A stretch of 64,000 nucleotides of DNA. Origin: Strigops habroptila. Taxonomy: Eukaryota > Chordata > Aves > Psittaciformes > Psittacidae. A program made the translations under genes and the position numbers. The notes below the pieces were generated by a model, which saw nothing but the letters and a program-made list of their open reading frames with translations, made no database searches and had not been told where the DNA came from. Where the stretch lies: positions 62,384,243 through 62,448,242 of the forward strand of contig NC_044278.2 of the NCBI RefSeq assembly GCF_004027225.2, in the 5' to 3' direction. This document shows, in pieces, positions 20,972 through 32,091 of the stretch. The first letter of the stretch is position 1, and the number at the start of each line of letters is the position of its first letter.

Positions 20972-21898
20972 TGAGAGAAGAGATTATACAGGAAAAGATA
21001 TTGCTTTTCACATCCTAGGTTACCAAAAGCTATAAGGATAAATTGCTACATCAAAGCAAAAAATCTGAGCCCTTTGTAGTGTAGATGCAGTACCCTGAGA
21101 CAGTTAGTTCTAGGTCTTGTGATGAGAGGAAGTGAAATGTTCTAAAATAACCCTAAAATTAGAAAAACCACAGAGCTTGTTAAAAATGCCCATGCGCGTT
21201 TTATTAATAAAAACTAACAGTGCCAAGGTTAAACAAGTCAAACAATTATAGTCTCTTTATATTCCATAAAATATTACAGAAAAGTTTATTTGTGTTTCAA
21301 TAAAAAGACTACTGTCTTAGAATAGGCAGCTGACAGTATTTGTGCAGTTAATTGTTTGTGAATAAATTCAAAAAGACTACCACCTGCCCTGAAATTCCTT
21401 TTATAAAAATGAACTATTAAAAATGATTGACAAATTTTGAGTTAAAAAACTTAAAACATTCTCTATATTTAATTTCAACTTTATAATAGATTACAGGAAG
21501 ATGCTTATGAAACAAATACAAACATTTGTTTCAGTACATGTCTTTATATGATAGACTTATAAGTATGTAAACAACTATATAATAAAAAGTTTCCAAAGTC
21601 TGCCTGTAAGAAATCAGGCAAATTTTACCATAAGCAATAAATCATTCCAAACCTTCAAGACATTTTATATAGCTGCACCAACTGGCAGTAAACATTTGCC
21701 AAAAACTTTGTTATTCATATGTCCCAACATACAGTGAAAAGCATATAAACTTGATGGAATCAAGATAGTTACAATTTCTGGGAAAATAAGTTTACAACAA
21801 TATTTCTGGAGTTTAACATGTAAAAAAGTTTGGTTCTTTGGACACTGCACGATTAATAAAAAACACTACTACATTAGCTTGCTATCTCTAAAAAAGTG
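20972..21898. repeat. Left duplicate, block 2 (TFDP1 distal 3' UTR)
   Basis: It aligns with 39,407-40,342. From 21,077 to about 21,711 I see essentially no differences from 39,499-40,133; after that the copies diverge with several indels. Most of the block corresponds to the distal 3' UTR of TFDP1. The 4.4 kb at 34,966-39,406 is absent between blocks 1 and 2. Confidence 0.94.
21180..21898 (-). pseudogene. Exonless TFDP1 copy: 3' UTR remnant
   Basis: This is a copy of the TFDP1 distal 3' UTR in the same orientation as the gene, including the polyadenylation signal (reverse complement of TTTATT at 21,200-21,205) and the GT-rich downstream sequence. The coding part of the last exon and the proximal 3' UTR are missing: similarity stops at 21,898 and resumes inside the last intron. 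No TFDP1 codon is found in 18,977-28,743, so this is a duplicated gene remnant made only of untranslated and intronic sequence. It could still act as a transcript end if something upstream is transcribed. Confidence 0.75.
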
Positions 21899-21905
21899 AG
21901 TCCCC

Positions 21906-23662
21906 ACACTGAAGATCCATCTCCTGAATAAGCAAGTAGATTTGGAGAGTATCCACTTTCTTACTTGAATGTGTTCTTTTTCCACCAAAATACACACACA
22001 TATTGTAGATATGGCCTGAAATATCTTGTTCCTAGATGAGTTAACTGTATCCAGAAGTATTCTGTTTTAAGAACCTGAACATTTCTGCCTCCATTATTAC
22101 TTGCTATTTAGCCAATATTTTTTAATAGTTTTTCAAACTCCTTTTTCAGAAGTTTGATAAACTATCAAACATTGTCACAAATTCTTGACAAAATATTTTT
22201 CTACAAATCACAAAAATAGTATGTCCAATTTGAAAGACATTCATAACTTAAAAACTGCTTTCAAGAATATGTTTGCTAGTCATTTTTCAATCCAGCTGAT
22301 GCACACAATCAATCAGGCACACTGTTGTATGGAGCTAATTCAACGGTCTGTCACCACACAGAATGAAATTGCCCCAGAAGCTCACAAGGAAAACGTATGT
22401 CCAGTGAGACACTTTCAAGAGTTTCTGCTGCTCCGCACGCTTATTCAGAAGGAAGATACTAAGATACCTGTCTAGCTGTGGTCAGGTAACTTATATTCTC
22501 CATAACTGTCTGCAGAAGCAGCATCAAAAACAAAGAAATTATTCTTGTGTTCTTGTGAACTTGGAAGGTACAAACCCCAAAACCTGTCTCCCTCTTTTGG
22601 ATAAAGATGGAACCAGACTTCATAGCCTGTGCTTCTTAGCAAGACGAAGAAACCAGAAGGAAGGCATCGGTAGCAACACCTTCAGTCTTCTGCAGCCTTT
22701 CTTTGAGAGCTTGCTAGAGAAGTTTACAGCCTTTATTTGCCCTGGCAGCAATTTTTGGTACCAGAAAAGCTACACATCTTGTAGTTTCCTATTGCTGTGA
22801 ATATTTATATATGTACTATAATTAAACATAATTTGTCACTCCCCTTTTCCAACCTTCTAAGAAACAGAGCTAGAAGAGTTCTCGTGCTTCTCACCAAGAT
22901 AATGAACCACAGTCAGCCATCGTTTTTCTACTGGACTCTGGCTAGTAGTGGCCTATTCAAATTTGAAAGTTTTAAAAATGCATGGGCTCTTTTTCACTAA
23001 CACCATGCACATTATCACAGAAGGAAACGCAGTAAGACCAGAAGATTTTATATATTGTGTAAGTTCTGCTTTTCTAAAGGTATTTTGGCAGTATTCTCAC
23101 TCAGCTTCAGTTCCCTAGCACAAAACAGGATGAATTCCTCACTTTTGGGCTGCAGGAATGGGCTGGAGCATGAACCACGCTCCTCACCATTGCTAGTCTT
23201 GCACATCCTTGAGCTTAACTGTTTCAAGTTACTTCTTTTTTAATTTTTTCTCTTTGCATTCAAGTAAACCTGTCACCTACAAATAGGTGGTTTTTAAAAA
23301 AATGCTTTCAGAAATGTAACTGTATTATCCTCTTAAAGTAACCCAGATACTGTATTTTCAGAAGGACCTCCTTCCAACTCTGACAGAGGGCAGATGGGAG
23401 AGGAAATGCTGCCAGAAGACTATTTTTAGAGAACAAGAATAAAACTGTATTCCTTGTCAAAAGAAATCCCATCAATACAGGATTTTTGCCTTTAAATGCA
23501 AATGGATTAAATGTCCAAAAAATTAGGACTTCCTTAAGAATTTTGCTGGTATAGCAATTTCCCAAACAACTTACAAGGCAGAGCCTGCCAGTGATTCTGA
23601 CATAAAACACTCATCATTGTGGAAAGAGCCGAAGTAATCTAGAACTTGCTCTCTCCTCTCCA
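21906..23662. repeat. Left duplicate, block 3 (part of TFDP1 last intron)
   Basis: It aligns with 41,676-43,410, inside the intron before the last TFDP1 exon. Similarity is very high over about 22,200-23,200 and lower at both ends. The 1.3 kb of the right copy holding the last coding exon (40,343-41,675) is absent before it. The open frames in this block recur in the other copy only because the DNA is similar. Confidence 0.94.
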
Positions 23663-23667
23663 GAGAA

Positions 23668-26600
23668 GAAAAACATGCCCAATGCCCCAGCATAGGACAT
23701 ACCCTTCTGAGACATGCTGGTCTCCAGGAGATAAAATTTGGCCAGTACAAGCCTTTCTAAGAGACTATTCCCACCTTTCCTCTAAGTGTTCCCTCCAAGC
23801 TGAAAGAGGGAATTACAGAACAAAAGTCTTCAAGCAAAATACATGCAACACAGCAGACCAACCCTGCAGGGAAAGCTGCTCTCTCTCTGTTCATAAGCTA
23901 TCCACAATGAGCATCAATAGGTAAGCCATGTAAAACAAAAATTCAACTACCAAATACCAAGCCAGGTATCCAGCAATTGGATGCTCCATGCCAGTTTAAA
24001 AACAAAACTAAACAAAGAAAAGAAGCAACAAAGACTGACTGCAGAAAAAGAATAATGGGACAAACAAGTCTTAAAATACTGGACACATCTGTCATGTGGT
24101 TGTCAGGGCAGAGCTCAGCAGTTCTTTCCCTCACATCACTTTTAAAGGGGCCAATGGGGCCAGAAGGGCTTGGCGCAACTCCCATTCCACTTCCTTTTCC
24201 CTGTTATACAATACAGAAGCAACAAACAAACATTTTTACGACAGTTCTATCACAGGAAGGGCCCTAATGACTCCTTCATGCCTACCATCCCTCTTACGCA
24301 TTCAGGCAGTCCACAGAGAGTTGAGACAACTCCAACCTTGTTTAAGCCCTTGCTTTCCAAAAGGCTTGTACTTCTTAGCTGCTATTACTATACCATATCA
24401 AACTAATAGCTTCACACGAGAACCTGTTCTCAGTCCCCAAACCTGCACGCAGCAGCCTGTATTCTTCCATTATTAACCAACTTTCCAGTGCTCTTTCAGA
24501 AAGTCAGCAGCTATCTAGTTGGTAATAGAAGTCTCTTATTCCTTCCTGTCCTTTCAAGTACACCCAACACTAGCACAGCCTGCTTTGTGTGTGTTCTTCC
24601 CCTCTGCAGAACACACCAAAGCAATATAAACTACCCTGGCTATTAGTGCTTGTGTATCTTCTCAGCTTCCTGGAGGTCAACATGTCTGTTTTTATCTCCT
24701 CCTCACTGCTTTAAAAACATCAAAACAATCTGAAGATTCTATTTCCAGTATAAAATCAGAGTTGTGCTTTCCAGTATTAAAACTCCTGATTTATTTGATC
24801 ACCTCTCCTTACCTCTTATGGTTCTTGTTGCCCATACACTTTCTAGTTCTCCTACCCTTCGAGATTTATTTTTGCAGATGACAGGGATGGACACGTTTTT
24901 CATGACAAAGGAATGCCATATGTTGTTGTAGAACTCCATAGTACATTTCCTATTTTATTGCCTGTTCTTTTCCAAACAATTCTCAGAATTCAATGTGCTT
25001 GTTCCCCACTAAACACCGACACAACATTTGAATAACATACCCTACCACGACTTCAAGATCTTCTAGAGTACTAACAGCTCCACTTGGGGCACTTCTTGTA
25101 TCTAGTTTGGTTTCCACCAGTTACTAACCCATGGGAGGACTGTCCCATTCTGACACCTTAGTTTCTTTAACAGGCTGATTAAGGACCTTGATAGCCAAGG
25201 GGTTTTTGTTTTTATTTTTAAGAAATCCAAGGACATGGCACTGATTAGATAACCCTTATCCACATGGTTGTTGACTCTTTCAAAGCATGACTTTGAAAAG
25301 ACATTAACTTTGTAACTTTCCTTCCCTCACCCCCCCCATCCCCTCCCCCGCCCCTAGAAAAGCCCTGTAAACGCCTGCCAATTATCACGTTTGTCTTACT
25401 CCTCTGTTATGTGCTCAACCAATTTGCCCAACTGAAGTTTGACTTACTCATCTGCAGAAATTGATGCAGGAAATATGGCTTTCTATCCTTCTGGTACTAC
25501 ATGAATTATACATACACTGAGTTAGCAGCACAGAAGTATCAATCCTAGGTCCTTGAAGAATTCACAGGTAAGATAATTCTCTGGCCATGATGATTTATAA
25601 CCATTCACATTATCAAGTTTTTCCTAAGACAACAACTTCTAGCAGCACTTCAAGTAGGACAACTTCATACAGAACAGTATTGCCATGAGACTCTCCATAA
25701 CCATCTTGACCACCTATTGACTCTTCAGATTCACTCAGAGACTTTGTTCTTCTGCTGTGTTCAAGAATAAAGTAATTCTTTATGCTATCATGCTGTTTCT
25801 TAAAATCTTTCATGAAGTCAACAAATGCAGAAATTTTGCACCTGTGACTCCATGCAACAGCAGACATCAGGGTTCAATGTGCAGAAAAGGACCGGGGTGT
25901 TATTTGTGAGACTCTCATCACTGCCTTCAACTGTAAAATGGAGGGTTACAGAGATGACAGAGCACACAACAAAAGGAAAAGAGAGAACAGTCACAAGTTG
26001 TTGCACAGCAAATTCCAAACACATATGAGGAAAAAAGTCACAATGAGAAGGGTAAAGCACAGCAGCAGGATGTCTGGGAGGTTCCCTGGAGATATATGGA
26101 AAAAATTCAACTACTGAAGACTTTGTGCTTTGAAGTTGGCCCTGGTTTGATTGTAAGGTTAGATTAGATGGCTTCCAACCTCCTTATTCATTTCATTCTG
26201 TCAACACAAACAGCTGTATTGAATCTCTGTGAAGGGAAGACTACACACTATGCTGCTTCAAGCTACATTAACATTTCCTGTGGTGCTGTGCCAGAGTTAA
26301 TCATGTACCTGAACCAATCGGCTGCATACAGAAACGCATGTCTGCATGCAACGCAGTGCAATGCACGCCTGTCTGCGGCACAAACTGACTGGCAAGGAAA
26401 GACAAATGTAACTGGAAGAACAGTAACACAATTCACAGTTCGAAGCAAAGTCGAAGTCAGGCTGTAAAAGGTATCATTCTAAATATGAAAAAGTGTAACT
26501 GCTTAACAAGGGGGGGGAGGAAAGACAAAATTGAGGGGGTTTGGTGGTGGGTTTTGGAGGTTCGAGTTTTGGCTTTTTTTTGGGGGGGGGTTGGGGTTGG

Positions 26601-28743
26601 GGACGGTTGCGGTGTTTTGGGTGTTTTTTACTGTTTTATTTGCCTCTGCCCACGTGCATCCTACTGTTTTCTCATTTACCTCATCTGCAAATCTTTTTCT
26701 CGTATGCACTTTCACCAACAGCTCACAATGCTCTGGTTTCAGAGTGGTTTTGTGAGCGTGGCTTTGCTGCTTGGTTATTTTATTAACTTCACTTTGCCAG
26801 TGACTGACAGCTCAGTTTCTCAAAGGAATTTTACTAATTGTTTGTTAATGACTCTAACAGCAATCACTGCAATCCAGTTGTTACCCTGTACTTTGTGGCC
26901 AGCATATGGTGTGTGTAACAGCATGGAGAAATTAAAACCACAAGTTTGCAAACAGCTTTGCTGGCTCTTTTTTGACTACTCTTCCTTTTCAAAACAAAAG
27001 CATAATTAATATTGCTAATTTTCGCAAGTCTTCCCACCACCACCACCTCCACCCCATTCTAAAGACCTCAAAAAACAGGGGAAAAGGCCAAATAAAGCAC
27101 AAAATACATTTATACAGAAGGATATAACTACTACTTAAATTCTCAGGCTCCCAAACATCACCAGTTTGGAAGATTACTCTTAGTAACTTATAAGCTATCA
27201 TTAGACCTACGGGGAAATAGAACTCAATCAACATGAAGTTCCAGAATGCTTCCAAACAGAAGATAATGATACAGATGGGATCAAGGAGTAATGCAGAGTA
27301 ACACTTGCACAGCAGAAGGAGCAGCACCCTTTAACAAAACCTGTTATTTATCTGTCTACAAACTGTCCCATGTAAGTGCTCTCTTCATACAGGGTGCAGC
27401 AAATAGCTTTTGGTTACTGGCTGCATTTAGGGGAGGACTTCTGAACTGGGCCTTTGCTTGCATGTAGAAATAAATCATTTTACCAAAAAGACAGAATCCT
27501 TTGCAGAGTTTTAGCGGTAAAGAGAACTGGTGATACAGCCAACTACGAACATTTTAAATAGCCTGAGATGCCACAGGAAGACACAGCACATCTAAAAGTA
27601 GAGAAAGGAGTGCCCTCTACAGATAAAGCAGTAGATCTCTGCAAGAGCTGACTGCTCCAGTTCACGGAACAGCAGCAGCTCTGAATTTGCCATTTCAGAT
27701 CAAAGAGGATGAACCGAGGTATTTCTTGCTTCAGAAGCAGGAATGCCATCCGTTCTACGTGCTCTACCACCATCTGATGTAATCTGTCTTCATGTTTTCT
27801 TTATTTACAAAGGACAGAGCAGTCAACAGGACAAGTCTGTTTCCTGATAACAAAGTCTAACAAACTAAGTCTTGTCAGTCTGTCTTCTAGCATAGAAGCA
27901 ATATAGTATGGGGGAGAACTGGAATTGATAAGCAGGTAATTTTGCAAGCACTTCCTCAATTATTATAACCTCACAAAAGAATGTACAGAATAAGAGAGTG
28001 GTTTGTCAGAATGCAAAGTAATTCCTACTGTCTCCTGCAACAGTCTCAACCAAACTGTCCAGCAGACAAATCTGTAAGTAAATACATGATCAACGGTTAG
28101 GAGTTAAGCAAAAGGTTATTTTAACAAAAGTCTCAAGAACTCATAACTAAGGGAGTATCAGTTGAAGAGCCAATGGGTCTCTTTGGGAAACCAAAAAAGA
28201 CCAGTGAGACTTTCCGTGAACAAGAGATCTAAGGAAGTGACACAGACTCTAGATTCCATAGTGATCATCACTTCTGGGATGTGCCATCTGGAATACTACA
28301 TTCTTTAGTTTTGGGAATTAAAAAAAAAAGTTAATAGGAATAGAATTTCTTTAAAGCCAGAATACCTGCACTGCTTCAGATGCAAATGTTGATATAAGAT
28401 TACACAGAAGCTATGAGAATTATCTGAAAAATGTTATCGATTCAGTTTTGTCAGTCTTCTGAAGGTGGATTTTTTCTTCTGTTTGCTAATTGGAAGAATC
28501 TCTGGAAGGCTCCAAGTCTTCACTGCTGTCCAAAACCGGATTCATTCTCTATCTCATTTCAGAGATTGTGCACCTGTGTTTGAACGGTGGTGAAGCAGAG
28601 CTCAGAATGTCATCTATATTCAAGATGGGAAATAATGCACAGAAAGTAAGAACTTCAGAGCCACGGAAAACTATTACAGCCATCAGGACACAACCAAGTA
28701 GGTTGAGGGAAGTCCTCAACTCATCTGCGCAACTACCACTGAA
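23668..28743. repeat. Left duplicate, block 4 (TFDP1 5' intron)
   Basis: It aligns with 57,841-63,120, which lies in the intron upstream of the first TFDP1 exon visible in the window. Five bases separate it from block 3, while in the right copy 14.4 kb with eight coding exons lies between the corresponding points. Long stretches (for example 23,977-24,476) translate identically in both copies, and others near 25,320-25,380 differ strongly. The 227-base piece at 62,304-62,530 is absent here (junction at 28,139). No gene is recognised in the block. Confidence 0.95.
26509..26633 (+). repeat. G-rich tract, left copy
   Basis: Several runs of four to nine G lie within about 120 bases, interspersed with T-rich spacers, which could form G-quadruplexes. 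The counterpart at 60,651-60,775 has different run lengths, so the tract is changing faster than its surroundings. Confidence 0.7.
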
Positions 28744-29009
28744 AGAAATGTCTTAAAGTGACATCCTGAAACAACATGAGTGTGGTAGTGCCTCCACCCT
28801 CCTCTCTCCTGGATCCCTCTGCTTCCCCAGGAATTCCTGTTAGGCCCCAGCCTTTGCACAGGTGTAAGGAGTTGGACAGATGGGTGCTTCGTAGTCGTAT
28901 CAGGAACTCTAATACCCTTAATTGCCTAACAAAGGTTATAAGGGGACACACAGATGTCAGGAAAGCCTGAATACTCCCTTATCATCATCAGGAGTTCTTT
29001 TGAGATGGT
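28744..29009. other. Spacer after the left duplicate
   Basis: Similarity to the right copy ends at 28,743. No gene or repeat family is recognised in this short stretch. Confidence 0.35.
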
Positions 29010-29830
29010 AAATCATTCCCCAAGAGAGATATGATACCAGGATGCAAATTTACACTGACTAAAGCCAATCATCTTACAACCCTATACATAGCGGCCCCAA
29101 GAGAGGGTACCTTTGAGCTCTCCAGGACCGCAGCAGGTGGCGACCCAGTGATCTCCCTCTGAGTGGAACACCTCTCAGAGGCCATGAACTCGGAGTTTAT
29201 GAAATAGAGGGCTCATCTGCCTAGGCTGTTGCTGTTGCCCACTGACACTCAACCCTTTGCCCATTGAGGAGTGCTGAGAAACCTGATGTGAGGATGTTAT
29301 TAGTAATATTACTTTTCACTGCACCTGAGGGAAATGTTTAACATAGGTATATGTATATATGTATATACAGCTATATATCCATACATCTCCACCTTATTGT
29401 GTTGTGTTAGCTTAGATACTTAATTGTAAGTACGTGCTTCAATAAGGTGTTTGAGAAATCTTGTGATTCATTTTAACAATAAGAACTGCTGTTAAATTAC
29501 ATTTGTCATCCTTTAGACATAAGCCATTGACCACGTCTGAAGCTAAGTCTAGATCCATCTGCACCTAGACCAGTCTCCGAGAGGAAGTTTTAGAAAGCAA
29601 GAGAATTTGCCTGAACCTTGTGACTCAATGGGAGGCTTGCCCTTGTCCTTTTCACCTTTAACCCCCCTACCTTGATTTCCTTTTAAATTCCATTAGACAT
29701 AAACTGTTGTGCATATCTGACACAAGGACTAGGTCCAACTACACCTAGGCTCCGCCAGGAGTTTAGGAAGCAAAGGGTCTAATCTGAACCTCATGACCAG
29801 TGCGGTCTATTGGCACTAACCTTCCAAATT
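29010..29830. mobile_element. LTR-like remnant with an internal imperfect repeat (tentative)
   Basis: The stretch has features seen in LTR ends: a region with 'caataaggtgtttgagaaat' and 'caataagaactgctgttaaa', and then two diverged copies of a segment of about 150 bases at roughly 29,493-29,660 and 29,685-29,820. Both contain 'ttagacataa', a 'cacctag' motif, an 'aggaagttt'-type block and 'ctgaacct'. There is no coding sequence. A retroviral LTR is the likeliest source, but the family is not identified. Confidence 0.4.
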
Positions 29831-31356
29831 CATGGCTCTTGTTACAATTCGGTTTTCCTCCCGCCTGCAGTTGCCAAAACCACTCCCCCTGCATCCCCTG
29901 AAAATGGTTTGTGTGAAATCCCTGGTCCGCCTCTCTGCATGGCGTAATGGATGTTAGCCGTGGAGCAGAGAGAAGACGGCCAATGGGGTGGCCTCTGGGC
30001 TGCAGGGTTGGTTTCTGCCATGGCCTGAGAGAAGAGCAATGGCACTGGGTTTGTGCTTGGGAGCCGGGTGGCAGAGGACACGTCAGGGGTGTGCAAGAGC
30101 TGTGCCCAGTGCAAGGCCACCAAGGGCAGGAGCAGCCCCGGGGCCTCCTGGGACTGTGTGGAGCCAGCACCCAAACCCATCCCAGAAGGGGTGCTGGTCG
30201 GAGGGGTGGCAGGTGGGGCTGCGCATGGAGGGGGCCTGTCATCCCCCTGTCACAACGGCACCCCTGTCACAACGGCACCCCCCCGTCACAACAGCACCCC
30301 CCGTCACAAAGGCACCCCCCTGTCACAACGGCACCCCCTGACACAACGGCACCCCCCTGTCACAACGGCACCCCCCCGTCACAACAGCACCCCCCGTCAC
30401 AAAGGCACCCCCCTGTCACAACGGCACCCCCTGACACAACGGCACCCCGCTGTCACAACGGCACCCCCTGACACAACGGCACCGCCCTGCACCGCACAAT
30501 GCCCTGGGGCGGGATAACAGGGGGTGAGGCTCGGGCACGGGGCAGAGCTGGCCCAGGGGCAGGGCCGTGAGAGAGGAGGGCGGGCGGCTGGACAAGGCTG
30601 CTGCAGGTTCTCCAGTGCCAGGGCAGCTCCCAGTGGGGCCGCGACCAGAGTTCTGCTGACAAAGGGAAATCCTCTTCAGCTGGGCAGCACTTGCAAGGCC
30701 AAGGGAACACCCTCTTGAGGGGCACTGCCAAGCTCACTGCACTCATCCCTTGCAGAGCCAGGGCAGTAGCTATAGGTAGTGGGATGCACGGATGCTGCAA
30801 GGGGATGCAGTGCTATGGAGCACTCGCTGATGCCCTGCCAGGCACAGGAAGGATTATTGGAGCCAAGGTCGATCAGGCTGGGTGCCTTTGTCGCTCTGGG
30901 AAGCCCCCGCGATGGCCGCAAGTTGAGGGAGAAGAGCGCTTGGGCACCTGGTGGCAGGCGGGAGCAGCCTGTGAGGCGAGGAGGCAGGTCTTGCTCCCGC
31001 GCTCAGTGAATAGCCAACTGCCAGCGCTGGGGTCAGCAAGGAATTAACCCCTGGGTCTTTTTTCCCTTCTTCTGCAGCACCGAGCATGGCACTTGTCAGG
31101 GATCTTGTGGTCTGCCTGGGCTGGGTCACTGCCTCTGCTCATGCAGCACGAAGATGCCTCTTGTGCCCTGCAGCTGCCAGCGGGAAGGCTTTTTTCAACC
31201 CATGGTGGGCTAAGAGTGTCCTCTGCAGCACTGAGCACAGCCCCTTGCCAGGCCTCCTTTGGGCCACTGTGGGCAGGTGCTGCTGATCCCGCTCCACAGA
31301 CACCTCCCCCCAAAAACCCCCACAAACCCCCAAACCAACAAACCAACCAGAAATGA
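29831..31356. other. GC-rich stretch with minisatellite, no gene recognised
   Basis: The DNA from about 29,930 to 31,080 is clearly richer in G and C than its surroundings. It carries the minisatellite at 30,245-30,490 and many overlapping open frames in all frames, as expected for stop-poor GC-rich DNA. CpG density does not look high enough to call a CpG island with confidence. No protein family is recognised. Confidence 0.5.
30245..30490. repeat. GC-rich minisatellite with higher-order period
   Basis: Units of 17-19 bases built on GTCACAACGGCACCCC are repeated about 13 times. Variant units (AACAGC, AAAGGC, TGACAC) recur in the same order: a set of five units of 93 bases occurs twice in a row, with its marker GTCACAACAGC at 30,285 and again at 30,378. 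Open frames crossing it encode repetitive HNGTP-type peptides and are products of the repeat. Confidence 0.92.
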
Positions 31357-31809
31357 CCAAAAGAAGAAAGGAAAAAGAAAGGGGAAAAAAGGGAAACAAA
31401 AGGAAACAGAAAGGTAAGTTGGGAGGGAAGGAAAAGGTAAAAACCAGAAAACATGAAAAAGGAAAAAAGATAAAACAGGAATGCCCCCCCCCCCCCAAAA
31501 AAAAACCAAACCAAACCAAATAAACAAGAAAATGGAAGACAAGGGGAAAAGGGAAAAAGGAAAAGAAAGAAGGGAGAAATCAGAATGAAGGGAGAAAGTA
31601 AGGAGAAAGATGGAAGAAATAATGAAGAAAAAAAAAGGAAAAAGAAATGAGAAAGAGGGAAGAAACAAAGGAAAGGAGAAAGGAAGAAGAAGGAGAAAGG
31701 AAGAAGGAGGAGAAAGGAAGAAGGAGGAGAAAGGAAGAAAAAAGGAAGAAGAAGAAAGGAAGAAAAAAGGAGGAAGGAGGAAGAAAGGAAAGAAAGAGAG
31801 AAGAAATCA
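31357..31809 (+). repeat. Long purine tract (A/G-rich)
   Basis: About 450 bases consist almost only of A and G on the + strand, with GAAGAAGGA- and GGAGAAAGGAA-type units between 31,670 and 31,790. A poly-C/poly-A switch lies near 31,482-31,505. Long minus-strand open frames rich in Phe, Leu and Ser are products of the composition. Such tracts can adopt triplex structure. Confidence 0.88.
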
Positions 31810-31855
31810 AGTGTCTTACCATGCTCACGGTAAAGATTTTTTTTTTTTCCCCTAA

Positions 31856-32091
31856 TGACTAATCTAAATCTCCCCTCTTCCAGTTTAAAGCCATTCCCCC
31901 TTGTCCTGTCACTACAGGCCCTTGTAAAAAGTCCTCCTTCAGATTTCTTGTAGACCCCTTCAGGTACTGGAAGTTGCTCTACGATCTCCCCAGAGCCTTC
32001 TCTTCTCCAGGCTGAACAAGCCCAGCCCTCTCAGCCTGTCTTCATAAGAGATGTGCTCCAACCTTTGGAGCATCTTTGTGGCCCTCCTTTT
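31856..32091 (-). mobile_element. CR1 LINE fragment, reverse orientation
   Basis: It matches the reverse complement of the CR1 ORF2 end: 'agtttaaagccattccccct', 'aggctgaacaagcccag' and the LIKRLEHLS-like end at 'gagatgtgctccaacctttg'. Both the 3' tail and the 5' part are missing. Confidence 0.9.

Noticed and set aside
23977-24476. Open frames of 78-126 codons identical in the two copies (also 58,150-58,649)
   Set aside because: Overlapping frames in more than one register are equally kept, which reflects recent DNA identity rather than a gene.
26168-26467. 99-codon open frame kept in both duplicate copies (also 60,311-60,610) with one residue changed
   Set aside because: Both copies are nearly identical DNA here, so conservation does not show selection; no family, promoter or splice structure is seen.
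30245-30490. Possible CRISPR-like array
   Set aside because: The units are contiguous variants of one sequence with no unique spacers, and the genome is a bird's.
29947-30517. Overlapping open frames of 112-174 codons
   Set aside because: They run through a minisatellite whose GC-rich units lack stop codons in several frames; the peptides are repeat translations.
31044-31828. Minus-strand open frames of up to 156 codons with membrane-like Phe/Leu/Ser content
   Set aside because: They are the complement of an A/G tract, which cannot easily encode stops in that direction.
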